Assembly: GCA_026182355.1 (NCBI GenBank)
Contig: JAPFBL010000256.1
Location: 124,001-188,000 of the forward strand
From: Hermatobates lingyangjiaoensis
Taxonomy: Eukaryota; Arthropoda; Insecta; Hemiptera; Hermatobatidae
Length of the DNA stretch: 64,000 bases
Direction of reading: 5' to 3'
The notes beneath the pieces are model-generated. The model was not told the DNA's origin, searched no databases, and saw only the letters and a list, made by a program, of their open reading frames with translations. The first letter of the stretch is position 1; every line of letters starts with the position of its first letter. Below, one piece after another: positions 21,655 through 33,521 of the stretch. The position numbers and the translations under genes were made by a program.

Positions 21655-22460
21655 AGACTATTCGTGACCCTTTGTGCCACTCAGAAATTAAAACAATAGT
21701 TATTGACATTAATTCAATGAACATGATTGACAGGGATAATTGTAATCGTTGATTCTTGTTATTAAGGCACGGAAACAGTTTCTTATATGGCCCAAGCTTT
21801 TGATTTAGTATTCTTAACATGATTCAAGATATATACACAGAAAGTATATTTAGTAAAATAAAAACATCTAAAAGTAAAAAAAAATCATTTAATTTATCAC
21901 ATAAATAAATAAAAAACACCGATTCAAGTCATATACACAATGAAATACATTTAAAACAAACAAAACTTGTAAATTGAAATATTTAATTTATTTGCCTAAC
22001 ATAAAATAATATTAACGAAAAGAATGTGTCTTTTTAATATTACTTTAGAACATCCGTATTTTATCTGACAGTTGTGTTCAAGTTTGTTTCTAAAATTATT
22101 CATTTTTTACCTCTAATGTAGCAGTCTATTTGTTACATTTAAATGTAAACATTTTCACTACTGGCATGGGCAAGCAGCAAACCAGTGGGATACCCTGGCT
22201 CCAAGCCTTTAGTTTATTACCAGTGTTTATATTACGCAAATATTAAATTAAAAAAAATTTTTTGTTTCATTTATATATACATTTGCACTACTGTCATCGG
22301 CAAACACGCAAGACACTTGCTACAATTTTGGGAATATAGTGATAATTTTCTTTTATTTAACATTATTTAGGTAATAAATAATATATATTTAATTTCAAGC
22401 CTCTATCTCCACGGGAAATGGATGAACAAACAAACAAACAAACAAACTCACGACTTTATA
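21655..22460 (+). repeat. Dispersed repeat family A, copy 1
   Basis: Homologous, in inverted orientation, to 38110-38805. Matching blocks include GACCCTTTGTGCCACTCAGAAATTA, ATGGCCCAAGCTTTTGAT, and GCCTCTATCTCCACGGGAAATGG followed by (CAAA)n and ACTTTATATATAGAG. A third, shorter copy lies at 56955-57195. It is non-coding and the element type is unknown. The ending in a short A-rich repeat hints at a retroelement 3' end. Confidence 0.7.
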
Positions 22461-22469
22461 TATAGAGAT

Positions 22470-23590
22470 GTAACGCTGTTACTTGCTACCCTCTAAGGGT
22501 AGTTGATTTAAATAATAAATAAATAAAGAAAACATACGTCTCACCAGAGATCAATCTGTAGTATGCCACTCTATAACGGATCATTTAATTCTAGCTTTGT
22601 TGATGATTCTATCAGTACGTAATGAAATAAATCTAAATGCTTTACTCTGAACTCATACTATAGCACATTAGACCTTATGTTAGCAGTATGTGCTACTTTT
22701 CAGTGTAAGTGTTATCTAGATTACATTTTTAATGTAGCTTAAGTTCCAGATTCCAATGTGACAATATTCTAAGAACAACTCAAATGTAGAGCAAAATATG
22801 TTGTTAATTTCTTCTATTTACAAAACTATTTATTTTCTTAACCTCTACAATTTTTTTATACGATATAATATTTTGTCTTAAATAGAAATTGTCTATTTAC
22901 CAAGTAATTTATTAAAACTCATTATTCCTAATAATAATTAAATAGCTTATTATACCTAAGCAAATAGCTGGAATATTATAAAACAAGTTCTTTTAGAATA
23001 ACATAAAATAATGTGCATGTAAATAAGGAATAACTTGAGTTTAAATAATTCATAGTTAATTCATTTTCACTGCCAACATTTCGAAAACAACTTTAAGAAA
23101 GAGGAAAACAAATAATTCAAAGAAATCCAGTAGCTTTCAAACAGGAAATCTGCTATATTAACGAAAGGAAATTTTTTTTTCGTTCCGAAACATTTATTTT
23201 ATTCTTTGACTTACCCCTTACATCTTCAGAAAGCTAATTTTATTTGATTTTTTTTTTGAAGAAAAAAAAATGTATTCCTCATTAAGGAATATACTTTCTC
23301 CCCTGGTCTTTTAGTTATGACTTATTGTAGCCCGTGCTTTGTTTGATAAAAGAATAAATACTGCAAGATTGTCGAAAGGTTTTTATAAACTGGATGATTA
23401 AACTTCCTTTAGGTATAATAATAATACCCTCCTCTTCAGCTTAGCATATGATTCCAATATTTATAAAATTAAATATCAAACTACATTAAAATATTTATTG
23501 ATTAGATCAGACAGTTAACTGACTAGATAAATATAAATTGACTATAAACCTCAAAAATGCCAACTTCTAGCTGTGACAGACAAAACCAAA
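22470..23590. other. No gene seen
   Basis: AT-rich DNA with short homopolymers; nothing recognised. Confidence 0.5.
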
Positions 23591-23639
23591 AGAAACTAAA
23601 TTAACTATAAAATCATTATGCATGGACTAACTATAAAGC

Positions 23640-24040
23640 CGATTCCAACCATACGCTACTGAAAGGATTACTCTGGACAGATGACTTTAACTTCAAAAAT
23701 CATATTAACAGTGTTCTAGGTAAGGCACATGCTACACAGAGTAGGATCATCAGATAAATGATGATTCAGGCTTCATTTAATATAAAAGTACTGCTCTAGA
23801 ACGTCCTGATCCGACCTGTACTAACTCAAGGATGCTCCTCATAAATCCAGTATCTCGATAAAGCCTCTTCAAAGAAACTTGCAGATATGCAGAATAAGAC
23901 CTTTAGACTGGTCACAAGAAATCCGAGATACCTTACAAATAAACAACTACGAAAAGAATTATCCTCAATAAAATTAATTGAATATATAGATAATCTCTGT
24001 CTTGACGAGTACAACAGAAATAAGGAGGCGACAACCAACT
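23640..24040 (+). pseudogene. Second Jockey-type LINE RT C-terminus, decayed
   Basis: The frame reads KGLLWTDDFNFKNHINSVLG, KAHATQSRIIR (stop) MMIQASFNIKVLL (stop) NVLIRPVLTQGCSS (stop) IQYLDKASSKKLADMQNKTF then RLVTRNPRYLTNKQLRKEL. The succession (L.W...F..HI, K...IR, L.RPVLTYG, LQ..QNK.LR.IT..PRY..N..L..DL) is that of Jockey/CR1-like RT C-termini, but from a different element than the one at 20940. Several stops make it a pseudogene. Sequence to about 24250 may be its 3' end. Confidence 0.75.
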
Positions 24041-24779
24041 AATTAATAGCCTAATGCTTACAGAATCTCAATATAAAGTGAGATAGATATACACAGCTGA
24101 TGAAATCATAAAACGAATGAAGAAACAAAACGATTGAAACAATTGATGAAGAACTCACAAGGAAGCAGAAGAGAGCTCTTTATGAGCTCGGGACTGCTGG
24201 ATGTCGCACAAAATCAGGGAGTCATATAAATTGCTGCTGCTGACAGACAAATATAACAATACGAGTATAAGTTTAACTTCTAAATGACTTTTCACTTTAA
24301 GAGTGTTATAAAATGGAATGTTGTTGCTTATCTAGTTATACAGTAATACACTATTGAAAATTATTTTAAAATTTTATTTATAAACGAGGCACATTATAAA
24401 GACTAATTGTTTGCAAAAATGAGTTGCAAACACTAAGATGAAAGAAAACACTATTTGCTATAAATGCGTTGTTTTATTTATAAAAAAAATTTTTTGAACA
24501 ATTTTCTCAATTTTTTCCTAATAACAATTTTTTTAATCACGCAAAATTTTTTAAAAAAAATATATATTCAAATATGGTGATCAGTTAGCCAAGTATCTCT
24601 AAAGAGAGCAATTTTCAAATCAGTATACTTGCATATATCTGTATCAGGTGACATCGTTGGCTCTGAGTATTGAAATATTCATTGGAAGCAGTCATAGAGA
24701 TTTTAGCTAATACTGCTCAACAGTAAATGGCATTGCAACAAAACAAATTAACATCAAAGTTGTTGAATTTGCTAATAAT

Positions 24780-25235
24780 TTACAAACAATCGATTAACAA
24801 ACTATTTCAATCTATTCATTGCATCGAGATATTTCGCTAAGTAAGAAAGCCTGCAAGTCTTTGGCGAATGAAGTTAATAACTGAACTGCATCTCAATTAA
24901 GCTGTCATTTTTCAAGGAGAAATATCTTAAAAACAGGTTTTTTAATAATTATATATTTCATCAGTTCATAACCTTTCTTAATCAATTTAGAATGCATTTT
25001 AAATGTTGAAACTATTTTCATACCCACATATTGTCTAATTAAAATACTTGACAATCAACAGATAAGTAGCCTAGTTGTTAACAACCTTCTTTTAATTTAC
25101 CTGCAATAGTAATAGTGTCGATAATTTACAAACACATTTCACTATTTCAATCTATTCATTACATCGACTTCTTTCGCTAAGTAAGAAAGCCTTCAAGTCT
25201 GTCGCGAATGAGGCAGTAACATGGAGTCACATTAA
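24780..25235. repeat. Direct repeat of ~115 bp, offset 340 bp
   Basis: 24780-24895 and 25120-25235 share ACTATTTCAATCTATTCATT and TTTCGCTAAGTAAGAAAGCC and AAGTCT.T.GCGAATGA. Moderately diverged; origin unknown. Confidence 0.65.
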
Positions 25236-25239
25236 CTTA

Positions 25240-25845
25240 CTCCTGCTGCTTTGTATTTATGATAATGAATTCGATTCGCAGATTTCATGGATTCTATTAT
25301 ATATAGAATTTTACCAATTTCCTGTATTCCTACAACTTTTGTTGAAAGCACAGGCTGGAATAAGCTTTTATTAAAAAGAAACAGAACTGTTACTGTAAAA
25401 AGTTGATAAGTGCAGTATGATTCATGCGGCATGTTCATTACATTACCCTCATTTCTCTACTCTCATTCATAATTCAAAAGGTGCTGTTTAAAACATCAAT
25501 TTCTTTTGACTTAATGTTGATTAAGATTGATTTCTGTTTCCTTTATTGTTATTTGTCAATCAAAAAAAATACATTAAATTAACTGTACAGAAAATAAAAC
25601 AAGATGCGAATAATAAAGACTGTTTCCGTAAAACGACTAAAAAATTAAATTGACTGGGATAACATTCACTAAAAATAAATATAGTAAAACTCATATGACG
25701 CCAATATATTAAGAATATAAGTAATAACTTTTTATTGAATACTATCTTTTTGTAAAATTTTATCCAAATGAGTTGTATTTGGAAACAAGCATGTTTTGTA
25801 GACAAATTATCATCCCTTACTTTTTTCCAGTCATTGGTGTTTTCG
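25240..25845. other. No gene seen
   Basis: AT-rich; no recognised exon. Confidence 0.5.
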
Positions 25846-25849
25846 GATG

Positions 25850-26150
25850 ATGGCTGGGAGTCGCAGAATGTTTTTGGCTGCTGATTGACAAACAAAAGAC
25901 AGGCTGAAGGCAGAGTGGAATGGCCGTCGTGGACCTTATCAGTCCTAATAGTGACTGCACTAATCCACCCCCGTGTGCCATTTCAACCGCTCCTTCACCG
26001 CCTATTGTGCTCGCAGGCACTAGGGCCTTATCTCGAGGGGACGCTGCAAACCGGCTTCTCTTTTATACACAAAAGAAATCAATCAACGGGTAGCTCTAAA
26101 CTGATATTCATCAAAATTAGTCAACGCAAACCTCGTGTCGTTTTTTAGAC
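25850..26150. other. Balanced-composition island, possible conserved non-coding element
   Basis: GC content rises visibly (GGCCGTCGTGGACC, CCACCCCCGTGTGCC, TCGAGGGGACGCTGC). Short open frames on both strands lack recognisable domains. Could be regulatory, an unrecognised exon or an old repeat. Confidence 0.25.
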
Positions 26151-26275
26151 AGCTTTTAAGCTCATAAAAAAACAACAATATTTCTTTGCTATAATATTTC
26201 TTATATGGACTGGTAATAGTACACGCTTTTAGTGTCAATAATTTTTTCTATAACTCTCTCTCTCACTGTCTGTCC

Positions 26276-26280
<5 letters not shown>

Positions 26281-26317
<37 letters not shown>

Positions 26318-26328
26318 TATATATATAT
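26281..26328. repeat. (TA)n microsatellite
   Basis: TA tract with one phase change, abutting the duplicated block that follows. Confidence 0.95.
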
Positions 26329-26637
26329 GTAAATTTGAATCTTTTGCTCTAAGGACTGCCTGGTTGGCTGACCTGTGATTGCACAGCTGGTTGTCTTGAC
26401 ATCACTTGTGAATGGACAGTGTATCATAGTTAGTGTTTTCATTGTAAATTAAGGAAAGGACTATTAATCAATTGTATAGGAAGATGTAAATTTGAATCTT
26501 TTGCTCTAAGGACTGCCTGGTTGGCTGACCTGTGATTGCACAGCTGGTTGTCTTGACATCACTTGTGAATGGACAGTGTATCATAGTTAGTGTTTTCATT
26601 GTAAATTAAGGAAAGGACTATTAATCAATTGTATAGT
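26329..26637 (+). repeat. Perfect tandem duplication, 157-bp period
   Basis: A block starting GTAAATTTGAATCTTTTGCTC occurs at 26329 and again at 26486. The roughly 150 shared bases look identical, joined by GGAAGAT. The second copy continues into TTTAATAAAAACTAACAATAG and a second (TA)n at 26694. Identity implies a very recent event. No coding frame is evident. Confidence 0.85.
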
Positions 26638-26693
26638 TTAATAAAAACTAACAATAGTTTATTTGTCCGACTTTCTCTAAAACTTCCACATCA

Positions 26694-26694
26694 C

Positions 26695-26739
<45 letters not shown>
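26694..26739. repeat. (TA)n microsatellite
   Basis: TA tract with a phase change; flanks the next hairpin cassette. Confidence 0.95.
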
Positions 26740-26920
26740 CAGCTCAAAAACGAAGAAAAACAACACACACAGAAAGAGACACACTAGTCTCTTTCTAGTG
26801 TCTCTGTGTGTCTCTTTCTACCGTCAGTGTGTCTCTTTCTCTGTGTGTTGCTTTTCTTCGTTTTTGAGCTGATTTGCGTCCAGTTTGGATCGTTTTTTCA
26901 AATTTTGAGTGACATATATA
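26740..26920. mobile_element. PLE-type hairpin cassette without visible module
   Basis: AGCTCAAAAACGAAGAAAAACAAC on the left pairs with the right arm CTTTTCTTCGTTTTTGAGCT. The centre is built of ACACAGAAAGAGACACAC repeats and their complements. The outer edge GTTTGGATCG is shared with 62850, which belongs to a PLE terminal family. Confidence 0.65.
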
Positions 26921-26924
26921 TATA

Positions 26925-27355
26925 TATAACAGATTCAATAATATATCGACCATTTCATAAATAGGTGTGTTATAATCGGTGTTTGGTCAATTTGCAAGGT
27001 TCAAAAATTAAACTCTCGTTGCCATCGTTTCAGTTTTATTTAAAAAACTTTTTGCATAGGCAGAAGTAAGAATTTTGTTGACTAAGAAAATGAAATTTAC
27101 ATTATTTAAAGAAACAACAATCTTTAACCGAACAAAACCTTCGACTAGACTAATAGGATAACATTACAAGTAATGTTATATTATTATATTTGTTAATAAT
27201 GTTAATCTTGATACACTTGTAAAGTTATCTTATTAGTCTAGTCGAAGGTATTGTTCGGTTAAGATTGTTGTTCCTTTACATAATGTAAATTTCATTTTCT
27301 TAGTCAAAAAAATTCTTACTTATGCCTATAAAAGGTTTTCAAATATATATGATAA
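26925..27355. mobile_element. PLE hairpin cassette, relative of 16990-17425
   Basis: Same arms as the earlier cassette (CAGATTCAATAATATATCGACC, GGCAGAAGTAAGAATTTTGTTG, CGAACAAAACCTTCGACTAG). The loop is about 60 bp longer (ACATTACAAGTAATGTTATATTATT). (TA)n lies on both sides, and arm identity is lower than in the 16990 copy. Confidence 0.75.
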
Positions 27356-27359
27356 TATA

Positions 27360-27895
27360 TATATATAATAATTTATATTTGGATATTTGGTCAGGGTTAA
27401 CCCTTACCAAACTCCAAGAAGAAGAAAAAGTGTTTATTAGTAAATTGTGGTCAAGAAAACAACACCTTATATAATAATGTGTAAGTTGCTACTTATTCAT
27501 GTCAACAATCACAAATTCTTTCTTTCAAATATTTATTCTTCGTTTAAAACAATTTTTTAAAAAACCTTTATTTAATTTTTTTGTTGTTAAAATATGAAAT
27601 CATTAATAAAAATGTACTCATAATTGTATTCGTAATTCCCTCTGAAGAGATTGATTGTTTTAACAAAAACATACTTTTACAAAATAAATCTATTTTAAAT
27701 TAAAATTTTATATTATAGTGTTAACCTTATAAAATATTACTATTATAGATAGGAATTATTATAAATTATTTGTTATAAAGAAAATAATTAAAACAAAAAT
27801 CCTTTCAGGATAAAAAATATATTATGAATATGTATAAAGAAAAATAATTGAAATTATAATTTAATGAAATACTACTTGAGGTATGTTATATCATG
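27360..27895. other. No gene seen
   Basis: AT-rich DNA; nothing recognised. Confidence 0.5.
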
Positions 27896-28345
27896 TTGAA
27901 GTGGCAGTGAGTGGTTTGACTAGAGAAGGATGACAGCTGTAGAGAGAGTAAGATAAGAGAAATGATGGGAAAGGCCTAGGTCAGGTAGGGCAAGGTAACG
28001 AGCCCGATAACACTGCCGAGACGCTGAAGCAGTCTATTGGCAGTAAACGGTTAATGACTGAGATTGTGGGTGGGGCAAAAAACGAAAGCGTTGTGAGGCG
28101 AGGAATGTGGAAGTGAAAGAAGGCAAAGGGATGCTGTTGAAGGGAGATAATTGAGACACGGTGTGAGAGTTCCGGAAAGGGGGCTGGTGCAATAAAAAGG
28201 TGTGAGCTTCGTCATTTGCATAGAACAAACACTGACCGCTGACTGGGGGTCCTTCTAAATCACAGCCCTCAACTGCATGCGGCGACAATAAACCTCAGAG
28301 CCGGCTGCATCGACGCTCCTTAGTTACCTCGTGTGCTCGCTGTCA
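27896..28345. other. Moderately GC-rich segment, no gene recognised
   Basis: Purine-rich plus strand (AGAGAGAGTAAGATAAGAGA, AAGGCCTAGGTCAGGTAGGG). The minus-strand open frame at 28034-28288 has no domain that I recognise. It directly precedes the 103-bp satellite and could be its unique flank or a non-coding transcript. Confidence 0.3.
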
Positions 28346-28349
28346 CATC

Positions 28350-28965
28350 GAGCCTCTCACAACCCTAATGACTTCTCGACGCCCTACAGAATGTCAACAC
28401 TCCACTTACAGACACGAAACAGAGCCTGCTGCTCACTACTAACTCACTGCTCACCCCACTCTTACAGAACACTTGAGCCTGACGACCTACAGAATGTCAA
28501 CACTCTATCTACAGACACGACAGATCATACTGCTCACAACTCCCTCTCTGCTCACCTCACTCATAAAGCACACTTCAGCCAGACGACCTACAGAATCTCA
28601 ACACCCTATCTACAGACACGACACAGAACATGCTGCTCACAACTTCCTTTCTGCTCACCTCATTCTTAAAGCACACTTCAGCCTGACGACCTACAGAATC
28701 TCAACACCCTATCTACAGACACGACACAGAACATGCTGCTCACAACTTCCTTTCTGCTCACCTCATTCTTAAAGCACACTTCAGCCTGACGACCTACAGA
28801 ATCTCAACACCCTATCTACAGACACGACACAGAACATGCTGCTCACAACTTCCTTTCTGCTCACCTCATTCTTAAAGCACACTTCAGCCTGACGCCCTAC
28901 TTAGTGTCAACATTCTATCTACAGACACGACACAGAACATGCTGCTCACAACTTCATGCGATGCA
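28350..28965 (+). repeat. 103-bp tandem satellite, ~6 units
   Basis: The CAGAATNTCAACAC anchor recurs at 28387, 28490, 28591, 28694 and 28797, with a degenerate unit near 28899: spacings 103, 101, 103, 103. The unit contains CTATCTACAGACACGACA, ATGCTGCTCACAACT and AGCCTGACGACCTA. Units 4-6 are nearly identical, so the array expanded recently on that side. The period is not a multiple of three, so the open frames across it are not genes. Confidence 0.9.
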
Positions 28966-28969
28966 TGTC

Positions 28970-30200
28970 AGAACGAACACAAACAATGTTGATTATTACC
29001 CCTAAAGTCTTATCATGTATATTCCGTGCAATGTTGGACTCATTTTGTACTCCATCCACCATAAAGAAAACAACGTAAATAAGTTGTGTCCTTGGAAATA
29101 TACATAGTCTGACATCGGTCGATGACAGCAAAGAACAAAGGAGATAGGGTGTTATAAAACAGTTGTGATTTAATATATAATATTTGTATTATACTTGGGA
29201 ATTATGGTGCAAGTCTCTGCATAAACAAACTTTAATTATGAAAACACCTGCTTATCATCTTTACATTGAAACCTTATTTTCTTTCTTTTTTATAATAAAA
29301 CCTCTGAATATCGAGCAGTTGTATCTAATTTCCAAGTGTGAGTAAATATCGCATAGAAAATACTAGTACAACTACAGAACTAATTATATTTATTATCCGC
29401 ATTACATAAATATTGCCCTTATCATTAATAAAAATAAAAGTTCATCTCGATTAAAAAAAATTTTTTTTATGAAAAGATAATAAAGATCTTACTTCTACTT
29501 ATAAATGTATCAATATATCATTTGTGTATGAAATTCTAATGAAAAGCTATGATTGTCACAGATAACAGTTTAATGAAAAGGTAGTTTTAAATGTTTATGA
29601 CATTATTAACTGGGAAGTGAATGAGGCATGAAATGAATTGTTGAGGAGTGCGTCATTCTTGGGCTAGGTATAGAGAGTGTGTTGATCTCGGAAGCCGTCA
29701 GAGCCAAGAATATAATTAACATATCTAGTGAACTTTGCCATCTGCAGCGATGGCAAACAGTGCATATATAATTTACATATTTAATCCATTTGGCGCCTTC
29801 TACAACCATTCACAGTTTATCTCTGCTTCAATTTGCATTCGGCCTTGGATTGTTTCTTTTAATTTCACTTTTCCAGGCTCAACCTGATGATACATCTATT
29901 GGAAAGTATAATTAATCTGTGTTTAAACACTGTCATTAACTATTTAGCACAACTAACAACTTTGAATAACTAACAGCTTTACATTGCATTGATACGGAGT
30001 TAATAAATTTGTACTAACAGATTTATAGTTATAAAACTGTGTTTCGTGGGTAGATCAACAAATTTGCAGACTTCTCCAAGCGCTTGTCTCCTGTTTAACC
30101 ACATCTTGATTTTACAACATAACATCTCAAATATATTTCTTCTAGACTAACTAATATATATGCTTACATATATATGTAGCTGTATAGAGAAGTCGCCGCA
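28970..30200. other. No gene seen between satellite arrays
   Basis: AT-rich with a poly-A/poly-T palindrome at 29452-29470. Minus-strand open frames (28946-29131, 29606-29809) have no recognised domains. Confidence 0.45.
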
Positions 30201-30221
30201 GATACATGTCAAATGCGTATC

Positions 30222-30388
30222 TGCCTATCTACAGACACGACAAAGAGCATGCTGCTCACAACTCCCTCACTGCTCACCTTACTCTTAAAGCAAAATTCAG
30301 CCTGACGCCCTACGTAGTGTCAACACTCTATCTACAGACACGACAAATAGCATGCTGCTCACAACCCCCTCACTGCTCACCTATTACA
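30222..30388 (+). repeat. 103-bp satellite, second short array (~1.6 units)
   Basis: CTATCTACAGACACGACA appears at 30226 and about 103 bp later at 30328. It uses the CCCTACGTAGTGTCAACACT variant also seen in the last unit of the first array (CCCTACTTAGTGTCAACA). Its right edge is a PLE hairpin. Confidence 0.85.
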
Positions 30389-30465
30389 AAACTAAAGTTT
30401 ATCGGGACTCGATCAGTTCGGAACTGACCGAGTACCGATAAACTTTAGTTTTGTATATGTACATA
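30386..30465. repeat. Perfect short hairpin (PLE terminus)
   Basis: AAAACTAAAGTTTATCGGGACTCG and its complement around a GTTCGGAAC centre. It interrupts the 103-bp satellite. Confidence 0.75.
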
Positions 30466-30537
30466 CGTAAAAGTCACAAGAAAAAAAGTAAAAAGATGGA
30501 AAATATGCTCAGTGGGCTTTAAAATTTATGCGATATA

Positions 30538-30670
30538 CATACAAAACTAAAGTTTATCAGAACTCGGTCAGTTTATCAGGTTCAAATTAAACTCTCATTG
30601 CCAACGTTTCGGTTTTTATTTAAAACTTGAAGAACTGACCGATTCCCGATAAACTTTAGTTTTGTTTCTA
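30538..30670. mobile_element. PLE hairpin cassette, asymmetric
   Basis: Same outer arms as the preceding hairpin (AAAACTAAAGTTTATC). Here the left arm alone includes the inner piece GCCAACGTTTCGG (minus-strand helix II/III part of the 17324 family). The homologous single arm is at 51785-51930. Confidence 0.7.
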
Positions 30671-30679
30671 TTCCAAGGA

Positions 30680-32085
30680 CGATACTTTTATCAATATATA
30701 TATATGTTTATTTTTAATGTGTTATTGTTTAATTTGGATTCCTTTTTCATTTTTTAGATGTATGTTTTGAATAAAATAAAATCAAATTACAGAACAATTA
30801 CTGATACAACTGCATTTAGAATATTGTAGTCAAAGAGTTATTTGCAGAATATTATTAATAATTGCTATTGCATATTTCATATCAAAAATCAAATATATGC
30901 CTGCTAATTGTGCCCATGCTATACTTTTAAATGTACCTTATACTTATAAATATTTCTATCCTATTATAAACTTAAAAAAAACTAGTTTGAAAAAAATTGA
31001 GCATAAAATGTTTATATCTTACTCAGCTTTTTTTTTTAAATAAAAGAATTTGTTTAGTGTATTTATTAGTTTTTACTTCATGTCAAAGCCTAAGACAACT
31101 AGTTAATGTTTATACGCGTACAAATGAGGGTGTCGGATGTATGTTGTTAAAACTGACTTTGTTTATGGTTGTAACATTGTAGAGCTGTTCTACCATATAC
31201 AAGACGAATGAATGTTTGTGTAATCTTTTGTATTTGCATAGATAAGATTTCCATCTTACATTTAGGTGCGTGGAATTACTGTTCCAACAAACAAAAGATT
31301 ATGAGCTCAAAACAAAATAAACTAACTCATTGTAGATTACCAGCTTTAATTTAACAATAATGAATATTATAAGAAAACAACTAATGAGCAAAAATTTGTG
31401 TTAAAAGTTTTATAGCAGTTGATAAAGTTTGTATTAAGCATTAATATTTCTATAAATTACTAAATCTCCGTGAAAACCGGTACTTCTTGTATGTTTTCAC
31501 GGCAGGTTATTAACTTTACTCTACTCGTTCATTAAATATTAATTAATAATTAAAAAAAATAGCTAATTAATAGAGCTGTGAGCGTAGTAAGGAAGCAAGA
31601 CTGTGGAAGGGCAAACGTCTTTGACTTTTACAATAAAAATTATAATCCGTGATTTCCTGATAATTACGAACGCAAATATTTCTTAAAATATACTATTAAG
31701 ATATTTTTCAATGATTTTCTAACTAGAATAATAGACAAATATTAAATTCATTTATTTTAAAAGTCATCACACAAGCTTATAGAATTCGTTTTTTTTTTTT
31801 AAGAGAGTACTAATCCATATTTTTCATCATTTCCGATACATAACAGCACCCATGTCTTTTGTACTTTCCAAGGGATGAAAGTGCGGCTCATTTATGACTC
31901 GGCACCCGTCAAGCATAGTACTCAGCGAGCTAACATAACTGATCTCACCCACTCAAGTGTTTACCATGACTAGTATTACTTAACTTTGGTAATCTAGTGA
32001 TTGTCAGGGTATTTAATATGGTTAGCTAGCCTTTAAAAGCTATTCTAAGTATTTGTTAAATGACATGCACAAAATGAAATCAAAA
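30680..32085. other. No gene seen
   Basis: AT-rich DNA. A GC-richer patch at 31855-31990 (GGGATGAAAGTGCGGCTC, TCGGCACCCGTCAAGC) has no recognised content. Confidence 0.45.
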
Positions 32086-32087
32086 TA

Positions 32088-32310
32088 TTTTTTTTGTTTT
32101 TAGTCATTTTTAGCAGTAATTGTTATGCTCCGAGATATTCATTTTGTTTGTTTTTAGTCATTTTTAGCAGTAATTGTTATGCTCCGAGATATTCATTCGT
32201 TTGTTTTTAGTCATTTTTAGCAGTAATTGTTATGCTCCGAGATATTCATTCGTTTGTTTTTAGTCATTTTTAGCAGTAATTGTTATGCTCCGAGATATTC
32301 ATTTTGTTTG
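32088..32310 (+). repeat. 53-54-bp minisatellite, 4 units
   Basis: TAGTCATTTTTAGCAGTAAT starts units at 32101, 32155, 32208 and 32261. Units are nearly identical and end CTCCGAGATATTCATT. The last unit passes directly into the SINE 3' end at TTTTGTTTGTTTTCCAACG, so the SINE tail may have seeded the array. Confidence 0.9.
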
Positions 32311-32312
32311 TT

Positions 32313-32648
32313 TTCCAACGCCCACACTTATAAGGCTTTCACCTTTTAGGGCTGTTCTAGGGGGCGAAAAATTATGACACATTTATTATTTGGCACCAAT
32401 ATTAGTAATGGGCGAGCCGAATTACCTGTTGATTCCACATTGAGAGTCCTAGATTTTGTCTAGCTGAAGTGTATTTAGAGTAGAGGTCTTTGATGAGTAC
32501 TTTACATTGTACAGGCTCGGGACCGGCGGCTTGACGTGCTCAGATTTATTCACTTCCCAAGTAAATAAATCTAGGTCCAGGTAGGTATCGAACACCGGAC
32601 CTACCAGTTCAGAGACGAGTACGTTAACCACTGAGCTAACCTTGCTCC
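32313..32648 (-). mobile_element. tRNA-derived SINE
   Basis: Reverse complement: GGGAGCAAGGTTAGCTCAGTGG, B box GGTGTTCGATACC, CTGAGCACGTCAAGCCGCCG, and the tail ACTTATAAGTGTGGGCGTTGG. Nearly full length and of the GTTGGAAAACAAA tail type. Confidence 0.85.
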
Positions 32649-32649
32649 C

Positions 32650-33520
32650 GACATGCATTCCGCTGACTTCCACAACCCCTCAGAGGATGTATTTCTGAAA
32701 CGTTTACTTTTCTGACTAATATCTCTAGAACTAAGAATTTATTTGTTCCATGCAACGCACTACATACAATTATCTGTTACTAATATACACGAATATATAT
32801 TACTTCGGATAGAACCGCTAATCAAAAATTAATTTTGTTTGGTTGCAATTTTCCAAGACATGTTTATAAGTATATATTTGTTTCAGATATGATATACTAA
32901 TAATCTATGATTTTCATCCTAAAAGAATTAATCATATTATCTACCTATTAGACGACTAAACATATAACTGGAGTAACAGGTCAAGTTTACTTTAATAATT
33001 TGTATAAATTAAAATAAATAATATAATCAGAAAATAAATTTAAAATATTAAGTTAGCAGTCACAGAAACAATAGTTTATGTCTAAATAAAGCTCAGTATT
33101 TCTTTTTTGTAACAATTGTTAACAATAACAATAAAGGAGACTGAAGCGCTTGGGACTCCGTGCAGTTTCTTGTTCTATATCCACCTCTAAACCCTCTGAC
33201 AAAAATAACCTTCTCCATTAAACCTCTACCAAAGAAAACATTAAAGTCACTTCACTCCAAATTTACAACTACTTTCTCAACCCCTCTTTGAGCAACTCAG
33301 TAACAAGTTTTACTGCCGTTATTAATCAGTCTATAGAAGTGAACAATATTTTGTTGAAAATGAAGTTCACAACTTTGGGATCTCAACACCATTTTCTAGA
33401 AAACTTTCTAGTGATTTATTAGAAACTTTTCCAATGAACAAAGAACTATTACCCTTTAAAATACCTCTCTTACAACCCACTATTCTCAACCCCTTACCAG
33501 ACACTTCTAAATCTTTGCTT
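32650..33520. other. No gene seen
   Basis: AT-rich, then a C-rich patch at 33170-33300 (CCACCTCTAAACCCTCTGAC) with no recognised frame. Confidence 0.45.
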
Positions 33521-33521
33521 T

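Noticed and set aside
28331..28772. Two plus-strand frames of about 100 residues with repeated peptides
   Set aside because: They cross a 103-bp satellite whose period is not a multiple of three, so the repeated peptide shifts frame; not a protein.
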